Shown: positions 22,291 through 34,898 of the stretch, one piece after another
Position numbering within the stretch: the stretch's first letter is position 1
Layout of the letters: every line of letters begins with the position of its first letter
Assembly (NCBI RefSeq): GCF_910596095.1
Contig: NC_056545.1
Location: forward strand, 1,596,001-1,660,000
Origin: Thunnus maccoyii
Lineage: Eukaryota; Chordata; Actinopteri; Scombriformes; Scombridae
DNA: 64,000 bases
Reading direction: 5' to 3'
Program-made: the position numbers and the translations under genes
The notes under the pieces: generated by a model
The model's database searches: none
The model's input: only the letters and a program-made list of their open reading frames with translations
Told to the model about the DNA's origin: nothing

Positions 22291-25200
22291 CAGCACTGTT
22301 AACAGATGTGGTTTGGGATTCTACTTGGACATGTGTTACGACCTTTACTGTCTAGAGGGGGACACAAGGAGTAACATAATTAGGTGACCCAAAACCCTAT
22401 GCAAAAACTGTGAGAGAGAGGCCACTAAAACAATTGCAAAGTGTAACAGGGAGCACCATTTATTAACAAAAAGGATTATTGACAGATAAACTGACTGATA
22501 TAGTAAAAGAAAAGGAAGCAACTTAGGTGTCAGGGTCTCCAAGGCCAAAACACCAAACAAAATCCCTCTCTAACTAGAAAAGAAAAGTCTCACTTGTTGC
22601 AGAATGGAAAAAAGGATGATGCTACGCTGCCTGGCTAGCCACAAAACAGGACAAAAAAGGGAGAGCAAAAAAAGGCAGAGAACCCCTACAAAGCTTCCTG
22701 AAAATCATCAGCAAGTTACACAGAGCTATATCCAAGGTGCTGACAGCAACACAATATGAACAGCAAACTCGACAGCACCAGCCCAACCAGCAGCTCAGTG
22801 GCAAAATGGCCGAAGCACTGGTTCAGGGGGTTTGATATACAACTTCACTGACGATCGGACACAGTTCAGGTGCGGGCAATCCAAACATGCAGAGAGGAGC
22901 GTGGCAGACCTGAAACACACAGACATTATAACAACATGTTATAGGAAAGTCCTGGTATTTTTTTAAACTGGTGTATTTTTCTCATAAATGTTGCCATTGT
23001 GACTTTATGGGTCATCGTAACTTTGTACTTGCCACTTTAGTTGTAGAGATTCAGGGAAACAAGGAAAAACAACTTTTAATCCATTCAAGTTTAACTGAAT
23101 GAAGAGATAGTATAACTACATATAGTTTTATTTTCAACATAAGCACTGCAAGAAATGTCAACCCCTCATCCTAAAGGATACTAGTTTATTTATTTATTTT
23201 ATTTGTGAGTGACCATGTACAGTATCAAACATAAATGTTATTGCTTTACATACTGTACCAGAGATACCTTACAGCAAAATTTCATTTGCAATTCCATAAT
23301 TAAAACATATGCACAATAACAAAACAATACGAAGAAAAAAAACAAACAATAACACAGGACAAATAATACAAAGTTACACACAGTAGCACATCACATGCAT
23401 CCACAATGTCAACTGGCAATGACAAAGTGGAAATTATGGCCTTAGTTTCGTAGGTGTCTATATGTGTGTGTTTTTCCTATCGTGTTTCTCCAGGTTCCAC
23501 CTCCCCCCTTCCTACTCTGCTGTGGGTGGTGGATCATACCTGTGAGCAATGATGATGATGAAGGCCTGGAGCTTAAAAAAGCCTGAGGAGAGGTATAAAC
23601 GGGGCCAGTGGGTCATTTGGCAGCATTTGCGCTGTCTGTGTGTGATTAATCATATGCAAGTGGTCGTGTACCAGGTTCAGTAGGTTTTACTCCTGTTTGG
23701 AAGGGAGGGTGGTGATCATTTTTGGTTTGGCCTACTGTATGTGGTCTCTCTTGTAGCTGGACCAGCCTCCCCCTTTTTTTTGCTTTATTTCATGAAAACA
23801 TCAGTTTCCCTTTCTTCCTTTCTCCTGGGCTGATTTTGTTTAATGCGTTGCTCTGTTTCATCCCCTGAATTTAAATTTGGGGACGTAACACATTTGGGGG
23901 CTCGTCCAGAATCGAAAGAAGACCAATAAATTTATTTATTGTTTTAAGTTTATTAATTAAGTTCATTTATTGTTATATTGTTTTTTGTGTGTTGTTTCCG
24001 GTGGCTGTCACAGTGGGTATTGGTGTCGGGTGTCCATTGTCTAGCCTTCACTAAGCATTACAACGGCTCCCTCAGTTAGATAGGTGAGTGTCCCGCTGGG
24101 CTGTATCAGTCTTTCTATCGGGCATTCCTTTTTTATTTTGCCTTTCTTATTTTTGTAAACCCTAGGCAGGGATAAAGTTCCCTGGTGGAGTTAGGTGTTT
24201 CAGGGCTCTGGCCACTGAAGTTTCAGCCTTTTAAGTCACCTCAGGCCCGGCATGCTCTAGAAGATAGGTAGGTAAAGTTTGGGTTAGGCAGGATGTGGGG
24301 GAATTTGTTTTTGTAAGGTCAGGCAGAGTATTTGACCATTGTGTGTGTGGCATCCAGTATCAGGATCATTGTATTCACCACTGGTAGATGTGGTGAATGT
24401 GGACCGTAGTTATATGGGTGAGTTGTAGTGGTGGGGATCTCATGTTAGCCTAGCATAGCCTAGCCTAGTTTAGCCTGGTGAAAGCTATGGTGTTGTCCTG
24501 TGTGTGTCCATGTGTTTGCTTGAGAATGAGAATGGCAACATTTAACTTGGATGAGTTTTTGGCTAATCCTACTTTCAGTCAATTTGATTATTGCAGGAAA
24601 AAAGATGTGTGTGTTAGCGCTGAGTTTGACAGTATTCCTGTCCTGTCTGTTCTGCTGTCTGTAATTGTGCTTCCATCCAGTTCCCTGAAGTAATCTCTTT
24701 GTGGAAGATCACTGAATCAGCCATAACTAGAGCTCTAACAAAGTTCTTTACTACCTTTGGGCTACAAACAGACTTTACAGTCTTTAGGTGTCTCTCACTC
24801 AGTGTCCAGTGTGTACCACCTAGGGTCACAAGGCACATTTGAACATTGGCATTAAACCCTGAAGTCAGTGTTTAGAAAGTACTGTCATGATACAAGATGA
24901 AGCTGGGATGAAGGGTACCCATTTGTTCTCTTTGCCATCCATGATACTAAACAGGGGTCTCTTGGGCCCTAAGAAAGTGTTCAAAGAGCAGTTCATTTCT
25001 GGTTCTTCTTCAAAGACTAATGTGTTGGATTTTGTCTCCTAGTGTAGGGAACAGCTGCATTGCGCCTCCTAATCGACAAGAGAAGCTCTCTCTTCCTCCC
25101 AGAGTAGTATGAAGAAGTGGTTTGACAGGAAAGTGGTTGAGCAACAGTTCAGTCTGGGAATCAGGTTTTGGTCTTACTACCAGTGCCTGGCTCTGCCCTC

Positions 25201-26101
25201 ACTGCCAGCTTTTCAGGTCCCTATGTGGTAGAAAGCAAAGTCTCCAATACCAATTATGTCATCCACACACCTGGGCGGAGAAGAAAAACACTTATGCCAT
25301 TTTAACATGTTAAAGTCCTATCCTTCCCAAGAAGCTGTTCAGGGGAAGCAGGAAAATCTGCAGAGACTGCTGCCCCCAGTGAAAGATCTGCTCTTTTGGT
25401 TTGTGCTGGATCTTTGCCTGATGATGGTTTGGTAGAGCTTACTGATGGTCAGCAGTGTGGTAGGTTGTTTGAGTTTATCTCAAATATTGAGTCACAACTC
25501 TCTTACCTGCCTGAACGTCAGCACGATGAAGTAGTCCATTTACTCCATTCCTACCCCACTCTGTTAAGTGATGTGCCATCTTGTATCAATGTGTTACAGC
25601 ATGACATTGATGTCAGTTCTGCTGCTCATATTCAACAACATGCTTGGAAACATTTTAGGAAAGAGAGATAATGAAGAAAGAGGCTGAATGCTTGCTGGAA
25701 AACTGTTAAGCCAAGCCTAGTTATAATCCCTGGAGTTCCCTGTGTTTACTAACTCCTAAATCTGATGGCGCCCCTTGTTTCTGTAAGACTTCTGTAAAGT
25801 TAACGCAGTAACTGTACCAGATTCCTTCCCCTCACCTTGCACAGAAGACTACATCAATAGCATTGGTTCAGCTGTGTTCATCGCCATGCTAGATCTACAC
25901 AAAGGATACTGGCAGTTTCCTTTGAGCCCCAGAGCTTCTGACATCTCTGCATTTGTAACACCTGTCTACTTTTTGCAGTATACAGTGATGGCATTTGGTA
26001 TGAGCAATGCACCCACTTTTCAGTGCCTGATGCACTTGGTGTTAGGAGATCCCCCATTGTAATATGCATCTTCATGATGTGGTGGTGTACACTAACACGG
26101 T

Positions 26102-26121
26102 GGGGGGGGGGGGGGGGGGGG
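26102..26121 (+). repeat. Run of 20 G
   Basis: An uninterrupted G20 tract. The matching place in the other copies has about seven G. It could form a G-quadruplex, and its length is a likely sequencing or assembly uncertainty. Confidence 0.85.
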
Positions 26122-26796
26122 TCATCTTTCCCATCTGGCAGAGGCGTTGTTGACCCCCAGTCTTGCTAAATATGAGCTTGGTAAGGCTACCATTACATGC
26201 CTAGGGAAACAGGTTGGTCTGGCAGATGTCAAGGTCTCAGCTATGTTGCTCCTACTACCAAACATGAACTTTGACTTTCTTGGGCATGGCTGGTTACTAT
26301 TGGTGTTTTTGCAGAAGTTTCTCTGTGGTGGCTGCTCCGCTTACTAAGCTGTGTAGTCCTTCCTTTTGTGTGGGATGAAGAATATGACCATGCCTTTAAT
26401 CCTGCTAAGTCCCTCCTCTACAGTGGTCCTGTCTTGGCTGTTCCTAACTTCTCTCTTCCCTTTAAACTAAAAGTGGATGCCAGTGCTTCTGGAGCCGGTG
26501 CTGTGCTGCTGCAGGACGGAGAGGGTGATGAGAGCCGCCCAGTGTGTTACTTCTCTATCAAGTTCAAACGCCATAAACTGAACTATTCCACTATTGAGAA
26601 GGAGACATTAGCCGTGGTCCTTGCCCTCCAGCACTTGGTTGGTTCCATCCCCAGTGATCATGGACACTGACCACAACCCTCTTGTCTTTCTGTCTCGAAT
26701 GTACAACCACAACCAGTGGTTGATGCTTGGTGCAGGGTCTCAACATTGAGATCAAGCACAAAAGAGGGATGGACAATGTAGTGGTTTACACACTGT

Positions 26797-26798
<2 letters not shown>

Positions 26799-26838
<40 letters not shown>
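26799..26838 (+). repeat. (TG)20 microsatellite
   Basis: Twenty TG units after the RNase H part of the LTR fossil. The same locus has 17, 17 and 10 units in copies 3, 4 and 5. Confidence 0.95.
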
Positions 26839-26839
<1 letters not shown>

Positions 26840-26954
26840 TTAATCAAATGCGAATGGTTGTGTACCCAGTTTGGAAGATTTTACTCCAATTTGGAAGGGA
26901 AGGTGGTGATCATTTTTGGTTTGGCCTAACTTAATTTAACTATTGTTGCTTTTT

Positions 26955-27340
26955 GGTCCTGGTATCATCGGATAATTCGTAATTCATTTGTAATTCAAAA
27001 ATCGTTTCAAAACAAAAAAACGTTTTTGGTGTCAGAATCAAATAACGAAAAACTAATCAAACCCGGCCTGTTTTTGGTTTTTGCCGATTCGTTTTACCGT
27101 TATTCCTTTTTGGCTCGAATATTGAGCAGGTCTGCAGACATTCAGCCAATTCGTTTTTCCGTTTGAAACCAAAAACGGAAGTCACATGGTTTTTTCCTTT
27201 TTTCATTTTAAACCAAAAATGAAAAACGAAATCACATAATCTATTCCTTTTTTGCTTCCCAACAAAAATCCAGAAAACCAAATTCAAAAGACCATACAAT
27301 TTTGGTTCAGAAATCAAGTATTTTTGTCAGTTTTGTACGA
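26955..27340 (+). mobile_element. Unclassified A/T-rich element, copy in unit 2
   Basis: It starts at GGTCCTGGTATCATCGGATAA inside or against the LTR remnant and continues with alternating A- and T-runs broken by CG (CCGTTTGAAACCAAAAACGG is a near-palindrome). The minus-strand frame 27057-27317 reads as Lys/Asn/Phe-rich low-complexity peptide and is not taken as a gene. Its right end is uncertain. Confidence 0.5.
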
Positions 27341-27686
27341 TAACAGAAGCGGCTACATTAGCCTACCCATGATCCTCAGCGACCGTTCCTATGGTGAAGA
27401 CGCCATTAAAACCAGGCATGCCCAAGAGTGCTGGAACGTGACACAGCCGCTTACTGTGGACATTAAACTCTACCTCTTCCGGTCCCTGTAGGCTGTATTG
27501 CTTTTTAAATAATGTCAAGCAGTGTGAGAAACTCTCCAGGAGAAATAGAATTAAACTTTATTTTCTGAGATAAAATCTGATGGAGCTCAGGATTTATCAG
27601 GAGGACAGCTGCTCTAGTGGTTTAATTTTCTGATACTGTGCAAGGAAATCATTTTTACATATTTTGTAACGGCAGATATTAGTGTT
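27341..27686. other. Junction DNA between A/T-rich element and repeat pair
   Basis: Non-coding; shared with 14110-14392, ~40126-40471 and ~47727-48072. No gene recognised. Confidence 0.5.
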
Positions 27687-28394
27687 GTTAACTAGTTTAT
27701 GCACAGGTTTGCTAACAATTTGGATTCAATTCATGCAAATGACTAAATATCAACAGACAAATACAAACACACTTGTATTTTAACTTCATGAGCTGCACTT
27801 AATTTGAATGCCCTCTACAGTTATTACTAGCCATGTAAACTCATGTCATGGCTGAGGAGTAAAGAATTTTTCAATTGTGTGTATAAGCTATGACTGAAAA
27901 ACTATCTTGTTGTCAATATTAGAAAATAAGTTGTTAGAAGTCAGATGTTATGTCATATCTTCTTGTGACTTAATTATTGCATGTCCTCTGTTTCACTCAC
28001 TCTTCTGCTTGTTAACTAGTTTGTGCACAGCTTTGCTAACAATTTGGATTCAATTCATGCAAATGACTAAATATCAACAGACAAATACAAACACACTCAT
28101 ATTTGAACTTCATGGGCTGCAGTGCCATGCAATGACATTGCAAATTTGCAGTTACAAGCATGTTGAAATAAGAGTTCACTTAATTTGAATGCTCTCTACA
28201 GCTCTTACTAACCATGTAAACTCATGTCATGGCTGAGGAGTAAAGAACTTTTCAATTGTGTGTATGAGCTATGACTGAAAAGTAAAACTATCCTGTTGTC
28301 AATATTAGAAAATAAGTTGTTAGCAGTCAGATGTTATGTCATATCTTCTTGTGACTTAATTATTGCACGTCCTGTTTCACTTTCTCTTCTGCTT
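27687..28394. repeat. Two-copy octamer repeat, 3' of OR6
   Basis: A short 324-bp unit (27687-28010) and a full unit (28011-28394), each with ATGCAAAT. The pair matches the first two-unit pattern of the array near OR4, so copy number changed by whole units. Confidence 0.85.
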
Positions 28395-28729
28395 GATTAC
28401 ATTTTCTTACATAAAAAACTTTCTAATTCTCTAAGTAGACTTTATCTCTTGAATGAAAATTCAAGGTTGCAGTAATTTCAATGGTGTGCTTTGACTGACC
28501 CTCTAACTACCTATTGTCTGTAATGTTACAGCTATGGGAGTGCGGTCTGCACTCAGTTCAAGTAAGAAGAAACTATGTGATTACTATGTACAATTCAAGT
28601 AGAGCGGGGCATAATACCATAAGCCACATTATTTTATTTCAGTGTACATTTATATAGAACAGATCACAATAGCATCAGGAACTCACTTGACTTTTCTATT
28701 CTCTATGTAGTTGAATATATGGAGATTTA

Positions 28730-29719
28730 TTAAGTGACAAGTATGATGTTAGCCTTGGTTGGGACAACTGAGAGCAAAGGTAAGCATCTCCACTGGCAGC
28801 ATAGATGGTACATGAGAACAGGTCTGATGGTCTGGTCTCTGATTCCATAGATAAGAGCACTCAGACATCTGGGAAGGATGATAATACAAAAATAAATAAC
28901 AATCTGGATGCGCACAAATATGATCCTGTTTAGGTTTTTGGAGATAAAGAACAGTAATGGGTTGTGTATAGTTGAAGACAGACTGAGGCCCAGCTGCACC
29001 AGATGCAGCAGCAGTGTTTTACGAGCTTTACTGGCTGAACTTTGGTCTGTGGAAGCTGATCTGGCTGCTATCATCACACCAACATAGGAAAAAGCGACTG
29101 CCATACCGGCTGAAACAAACAGAAAACAAGTGTAGGCTTTTTCATAAAGATCTGATATTTGATCAAGCATCATACTGTCTTTGCCACAAAAGTCTGCCAT
29201 CTGCATGCTCACAAGGTCTTCAAACTGAAAATTTAACATCAATAAAACTTGAGTGAGGACATTTACTGAACTGAAGGTCCAGATCACACATATGGCCACC
29301 CCAGTGTTTCTGACAGTGATGATAGTAGTGTGCCTCAGTGGGTAGCACACAGCTACATATCTCTCCAGAGACATCAACACCAGTGTGAGAGGAGAGATTT
29401 TGTTTGTGAGACTGGCGATCATAATAAGAACACCACATACAGGATAGGTCAGCCTTAATCTACAAGCACCGAGAATGTACATTAACTGGCTATGAGCCAG
29501 CAGTACAGTGTCCCCAAAAAGGAGGTTATACAGAAGAATGTAACGGGAGGTCTCTCGAAACACAGGTTTACTCCTCAAAGTGAATAACATGGTCCCATTA
29601 ATGGAAAGAAACACACAGCATGTCACTGACGTCAGAATGGCAAACAACACTGTTCCCAGTAGCTCCTGATACTGCAGTCCAACAGTGATGTTGGTCTGAG
29701 ACTGATTTGCGTACAACAT
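28730..29719 (-). CDS. OR6: odorant receptor, OR131-2-like, A-type (329 aa)
   Basis: Complete receptor with A-type marks (LGTVLFAIL, FLSINGTMLFTLRSKP, MIASLTNKIS, TVRNTG, GKDSMMLDQ, KNLNRIIFVRIQIVIYF). Distinctive residues are LLAHSQLMYILGACR in TM2 and the first outer loop and GMAVAFSYV in TM5. ILGACR recurs in OR8 and OR9, and GMAV-FSYV recurs in OR7, so an OR6-like gene is the best donor for both exchanges. The upstream acceptor TTTTTATTACAG is the same as in OR4. AATAAA overlaps the stop. The N-terminal sequons and cysteine pair are intact. Confidence 0.9.
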   Translation of the reverse strand: MLYANQSQTNITVGLQYQELLGTVLFAILTSVTCCVFLSINGTMLFTLRSKPVFRETSRYILLYNLLFGDTVLLAHSQLMYILGACRLRLTYPVCGVLIMIASLTNKISPLTLVLMSLERYVAVCYPLRHTTIITVRNTGVAICVIWTFSSVNVLTQVLLMLNFQFEDLVSMQMADFCGKDSMMLDQISDLYEKAYTCFLFVSAGMAVAFSYVGVMIAARSASTDQSSASKARKTLLLHLVQLGLSLSSTIHNPLLFFISKNLNRIIFVRIQIVIYFCIIILPRCLSALIYGIRDQTIRPVLMYHLCCQWRCLPLLSVVPTKANIILVT

Positions 29720-29974
29720 ATTAGAGAATCCTGTAATAAAAATATGAAACTGTTGATGTTATTGAAGTACAAAGTCACAATGAATCTTGTACAGTTTGTG
29801 TTCCCATAAGAGTGAAGATCCTTCGTATTTGGAGCACAGATATCTGTTGATGAGTTCACATGCAAAAATCTGAATCATCCACATACATTTATCCTGTGCA
29901 GACAGTTAATAGGTTAGAGGCCTTGTCTGTTTCAGTGTCGGCAGTGCTGCTCTGCAGCGTTTGCCTGCTTTCAC

Positions 29975-30018
29975 AGACTATATGAGCTCAGTCCTCACAC
30001 CCACTTCACCTGACACCT
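29975..30018 (-). promoter_or_regulatory. Candidate OR6 promoter
   Basis: GTGAAGTGGGTGT (within 29996-30016) and a CATATA box (29979-29984) on the minus strand, identical in layout to OR1 and OR4. Confidence 0.5.
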
Positions 30019-33000
30019 TCACATGTAAGCAATAGTGTTGTAAAAAATGCTGAGTGCCGTTATGGGAGACATGATGACATGGACCAGGGAATTGGTAAAT
30101 AATGTGAGAGGAATTACATCATACAACATGATAGAATTATGAGTAGTGTGGTATTGTTTATTTTTGTTGTTGTTATTGATGTTTTATTATAATAATTGTA
30201 AAAAGAGGGTCTGTGGATGAATAACTCATGACCTGAGTGAGGGCATGATGATCTTCCTTTAAAAAGGTTAGTCAACAAAGACAGTTTCCCCCTTGTCCTT
30301 TGTGATGGACAGAAAATTCAACCCCATCAGTTCTACAGTATAGAAAGAGGTTGTCACAACCCATCTGACAACAGTTGCACATCCCAAAAGGGAACTGAGT
30401 AAGAAATAAGGGCCTCGTCCAAGAGACCCCAGTAGAGAACAACTTCACCACTGAGTGACTCTTGACGGAAAATTTATGAAGGTTTATAGTCTTTGATTCA
30501 CCAACTTGTAAAGAACTGCAAACATTAATTATTAAGAGCTTAAGGACATATTGGCCCTGTTTATATCCAAGTACAACAGGCTTATAGATGGCACTACAGG
30601 GCAGGAGAAGCTGTTGTTAAGGAAATATTTTATGTGCAAGTTAGCTACAAGGGCTACAAGGGCTGTTCCTATAGTTTGTTCATAAAAATCCCATTTGTTC
30701 ACAAACATGCTATCACAGCACAGCTTTAGTAGTTGGATGATCTGGCACAAGTTCAGGTTGGTTCTAATTTGCCAGCTGAGGTCCTGTGTTAGCTGCTATT
30801 TAATATCCACTTCCGTGGCCCTAGTGGAGGTGCTGGCAAACAGTACACTGACATCAAAGGATGACAGTCTCTTTGAAGGGAACAGTTTTAAGTTCTATAT
30901 CTCTATCACAGAGCAGGAATTATACCACAGCCAAACAGCCAGTGCCATGGATGCCCCGGAGTGTGGCTGTAAAGCCCCTTCTAAAATTAATTACCCACAC
31001 GGCCGGTTTGCTATGCCCTGTTATGAACTGGCCGTTGTGCCCTTAAATGAGAGTTGCAGGTTTTCCACTTAAAACTACATGCGACGCAGCAAATAAACAG
31101 ACTTAACATTCCCTAATGTCTCCGTCATCATGTTGGACATCAACAATAGCACAAGATTTCTCCCACTCCCACAAATATATGTATGACATTAACAGCTAGC
31201 ACGCAAGCTAACATTAGCTAACAACGTCATGTGGTAAACACAAGCGGCTAAACACTGGACAATAAAATTATTTTCTCCAGCTGTTAGCATTTATCAGACT
31301 GCCTGTTTATCTTTTTGAGCTCCTTATCATCTGTCACAGTTGTATTTGGCAGCTTGACATATTCTGTTTCTGCAGTAGAGACGTCAGAAGATGCTTTGGA
31401 CTCGTTTTTACTTGTCATGAATTTATTTCCTCCATGGCAGAAAAACACACTACACAAGACTTCAGAAACTCCTGCAGGTTAAACTGGACTAACAAAACAC
31501 CTTTAGAGCTGACTGACTCTAACACCCTCACTATAAACAGACTTTATGACACTCGCTAGCCTAGCAACATTAATGCTACAAACAACTTGTATTGCAACAC
31601 TCCATGTAGGAGCCAGTTTTACAAATCTGATGTTGTGAGCATGTAATTGTCCAGCCATTAGCAGTGTGTTTATGCAAATTAAGCTATAGACCGACATGTG
31701 TAACTGGTCAAAAGTAATCTTGGTGGTTAACTGTTGGCATGCCTAACCAGGATATTGCTGCTTACGGTTAGCTAACTACGAATGTACATAAAGTTTGTAA
31801 CTTGCTGTGAGATCTTACGGGTTGCTAATATTTTAGCGTGATGCAACATTAACACTCAAACACAAAGACACACACACATACACACACATGCACACATCCA
31901 TTACTCTGTAAGCAGTCACTTCTCAGTTAAGACAGATCAGGACAGTCTGTCGGCTGTTACATGACTCGCAGCTCTCATCCGAGCCTCTCCTTGAGAAGTC
32001 AGGATGGTCAGTACATCGGTATTTTTTAATATTTATCGTTTAAAAAAGTAATTTTTGCGACTGCTCCTATGATCTTAAATGTTAATAGTTGCACGGGTGT
32101 TGAAACTTGTTCAGATCGATCACCCTTATCCCATTTATAGACTTTATTTTATTATTAAACAGTAACAATTAATATAATGAATGTTCACATTTTTTAAAAA
32201 ATCAATCAGAAAGCATTTTGTGGAAAAGTCAAACATTCACTGTGTAGTTTTAATAAACTCTATTTCAATACACTGACTCCTAATTGTTGATTATATACGG
32301 TTTTGTCTTCATACAATGTAGTTATCCCTTATTGTTATTGCACCATTGGTTTTGGCCTTGGTGGCCTACATTTTGGCCATAATGCCCCAATAAATTTGTA
32401 TTTATCAAAGGCCAAAGTGGCTTTGCCCTAAAAGTTACTTAATTCCAGGCCTGATATCATACTGTTTATAGAACACTAAAAAATAAGTTGCCATGCAGGC
32501 AGAAGTTCAATCGGAATGAAAAATATTCACACAATTGTCTGAATTATTTCCTTTTTTCAAACTACAAAGAAAAACCCTGAAACTCTTTTTAAATTAATAT
32601 TTTTTTCTCTGGTGTTCTTTCAGTATTTTATGTTAAAAAAAAAATGTAAATATATACAGGCAGGGGCATTCATCCTGTGTTTGTGAGGTCAGATTTACAT
32701 GTTCATTTTATTTCACTTCAATAGCTCGTGTGTTAGAATGCTAAAATGGTTGTCATGGTTACTTGCTGAATGTGATTATGTCAAAATGCTAATATTTAAT
32801 GATAACATGCAGTCATGGTAAACATTGCATGCTAAATATCAAGGGTGTGTTCAGCCAAATCACAAAAACATATTTTCCCTCCAGTGGTATCTACCCGTGC
32901 AGATAGTTTTGTGTTTTTTGTCAAGTTTTGAGATATTGCTTAGATTTCTGCCTCCACCCCAATACAACGGAGATGAGTTAAATTTTGTCTGTAGTTCTCA

Positions 33001-33140
33001 GAGCATTGTAAAATGACTTTTAAAGAAGTGAACAGCAACACCACTTTCCAGAATCAATGTTCTCCATAACTCTACGACAAACTTTGGAACTCCGATGAAA
33101 AGTGATCACATACCTGAAAATCTGAGCAAATAAATAATAA
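30015..33140. repeat. A-B spacer block, copy 3
   Basis: Near-identical to copies 1 and 2. It keeps the ~310-base segment that copy 2 lacks (about 30340-30660) but shares with copy 2 the loss before the octamer repeat. No gene recognised. Confidence 0.7.
31284..31418 (-). other. 44-codon minus-strand reading frame in spacer, copy 3
   Basis: Same frame as at 3926-4060 and 18428-18562. Unrecognised. Confidence 0.25.
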
Positions 33141-33160
33141 TAACGGCAGGTGTTAGTGTT

Positions 33161-33548
33161 GTTAACTAGTTTGTGCACAGGTTTGCTAACAATTTGGATT
33201 CAATGCATTCATGCAAATGACTAAATATTAACAGACAAATACAAACACACTCATATTTGAACTTCATGGGCTGCAGTGCCATGCAATGACATTGCAAAAT
33301 TGCAGTTACAAGCATGTTGAAATAAGAGTTCACTTAATTTGAATGCTCTCTACAGCTCTTACTAGCCATGTAAACTCATGTCATGGCTGAGGAGTAAAGA
33401 ACTTTTCAATTGTGTGTATGAGCTATGACTGAAAAGTAAAACTATCCTGTTGTCAATATTAGAAAATAAGTTGTTAGAAGTCAGATGTTATGTCATATCT
33501 TCTTGTGACTTGATTATTGCACGTCCTGTTTCACTTCCTCTTCTGCTT
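33161..33548. repeat. ~380-bp octamer repeat, single copy, 3' of OR7
   Basis: One unit with ATGCAAAT. It carries a small duplication (CAATGCATTCATGC) and GACTTGATTATTG as in the unit 3' of OR2. Confidence 0.8.
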
Positions 33549-33908
33549 GATTACATTTTCTTGCATAAAAAACTTTGTAATTCTCTAAGTAGACTTTATC
33601 TCTTGAATGAAAATTCAAGGTTGCAGTAATTTCAATGGTGTGCTTTGACTGACCCTCTAACTACCTACTGTCTGTAATGTTACAGCTACGGGAGTGCAGT
33701 CTGCACTCAGTTCAAGTAAGAAGAAACTATGTGATTACTATGTACAATTCAAGTAGAGTGGGGCATAATACCACAAGCCACATGATTTTATTTCAGTGTA
33801 CATTTATATATAACAGATCACAATATATTTGTATATAACAGATCACAATAGCATCAGGAACTCACTTGACTTTTCTATTCTCTATGTAGTTGAATATATG
33901 GAGATTTA

Positions 33909-34898
33909 TTAAGTGACAAGTATGATGTTAGCCTTGGTTGGGACAACTGAGAGCAAAGGTAAGCATCTCCACTGGCAGCATAGATGGTACATGAGAACAG
34001 GTCTGATGGTCTGGTCTCTGATTCCATAGATAAGAGCACTCAGACATCTGGGAAGGATGGTAATACAAAAATAAAGAACAATCTGGATGCGCACAAATAT
34101 GATCCTGTTTAGGTTTTTGGAGATAAAGAACAGTAATGGGTTGTGTATAGCTGAAGACAGACTGAGGCCCAGCTGCACCAGATGCAGCAGCAGTGTTTTA
34201 CGAGCTTTACTGGCTGAACTTTGGTCTGTGGAAGCTGATCTGGCTGCTATCATCACACCAACATAGGAAAAAGTGACTGCCATACCGGCTAAAACAAACA
34301 GAAAACAAGTGTAGGCTTTTTCATAAAGATCTGATATTTGATCAAGCGTCATACTTTCTTTGCCACAAAAGTCTGCCATCTGCATGCTCACAAGGTCTTC
34401 AAACTGAAAATTTAACATCAATAAAACTTGAGTGAGGACATTTACTGAACTGAAGGTCCAGATCACACATATGGCCACCCCAGTGTTTCTGATAGTGATG
34501 ATAGCAGTGTGCCTCAGTGGGTAGCACACAGCTACATATCTCTCCAGAGACATCAACACCAGTGTGAGAGGAGAGATTTTATTCGTGAGCTCGGCGAGCA
34601 TAACAAGAACACCGCATACGGCATAGGTCAGCCTTAATCTACAAGCAGCCAGAATATACATTAACTGACTCTGTGCCATCTGTACAGTGTCTCCAAAAAG
34701 GAGGTTATACAGAAGAATGTAACGGGAGGTCTCTCGAAACACAGGTTTACTCCTCATGGTGAATAGCATAGTCCCATTAATGAAGAGAAACACACAGCAT
34801 GGCACTGATGTCAGAATGGAAAACATCACTAATCCCAGTAACTCCTGATACTGCAGTCCAACAGTGATGTTGGTCTGCGACTGATTTGCGTACAACAT
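33909..34898 (-). CDS. OR7: odorant receptor, B-type with A-like C-terminal third (329 aa)
   Basis: Complete receptor. Residues 1 to ~190 are B-type (LGLVMFSIL, FTMRSKP, TYAVCGVLVMLAEL, HTAIITIRNTG, GKESMTLDQ). From TM5 on it switches to A-like residues: LAGMAVTFSYV (OR6 has SAGMAVAFSYV) and KNLNRIIFVRIQIV at TM7, where OR2 and OR5 have K(I/F)(F/L)DRIIFVRIQNV. It returns to CITILPR as in OR2. The pattern suggests a conversion tract from an A-type gene of at least ~200 bases. The promoter-side flank is wholly B-type. The conserved cysteines, MSLERY motif and AATAAA-overlapped stop are present. Confidence 0.9.
   Translation of the reverse strand: MLYANQSQTNITVGLQYQELLGLVMFSILTSVPCCVFLFINGTMLFTMRSKPVFRETSRYILLYNLLFGDTVQMAQSQLMYILAACRLRLTYAVCGVLVMLAELTNKISPLTLVLMSLERYVAVCYPLRHTAIITIRNTGVAICVIWTFSSVNVLTQVLLMLNFQFEDLVSMQMADFCGKESMTLDQISDLYEKAYTCFLFVLAGMAVTFSYVGVMIAARSASTDQSSASKARKTLLLHLVQLGLSLSSAIHNPLLFFISKNLNRIIFVRIQIVLYFCITILPRCLSALIYGIRDQTIRPVLMYHLCCQWRCLPLLSVVPTKANIILVT

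Larger units (their letters stand above)
22332..26954 (+). mobile_element. Gmr1-like Ty3/gypsy LTR fossil, copy 2 (broken)
   Basis: 5' LTR 22332-23892; primer-binding site 23895-23912; gag-like start ~24532; integrase core ~24695-24860; integrase C-terminal part ~25110-25310; reverse transcriptase ~25440-26350 (AFGMSNAPTFQ visible); RNase H ~26370-26770 (VDASASGAGAVLLQ, KLNYSTIEKETLAVVLALQ); then a TG tract and a short LTR remnant (~26839-26950). The parts are in the order gag, integrase, reverse transcriptase, RNase H. It is broken, with roughly ten or more breaks, and keeps no complete gene. It is nearly the same as copies 3-5, so it was amplified with the receptor units and did not insert anew. 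Confidence 0.87.

Noticed and set aside
27057-27317. 86-codon minus-strand frame (also 39842-40102 and 47443-47703)
   Set aside because: Lys/Asn/Phe-rich low-complexity translation of an A/T-run repeat; no protein family seen.
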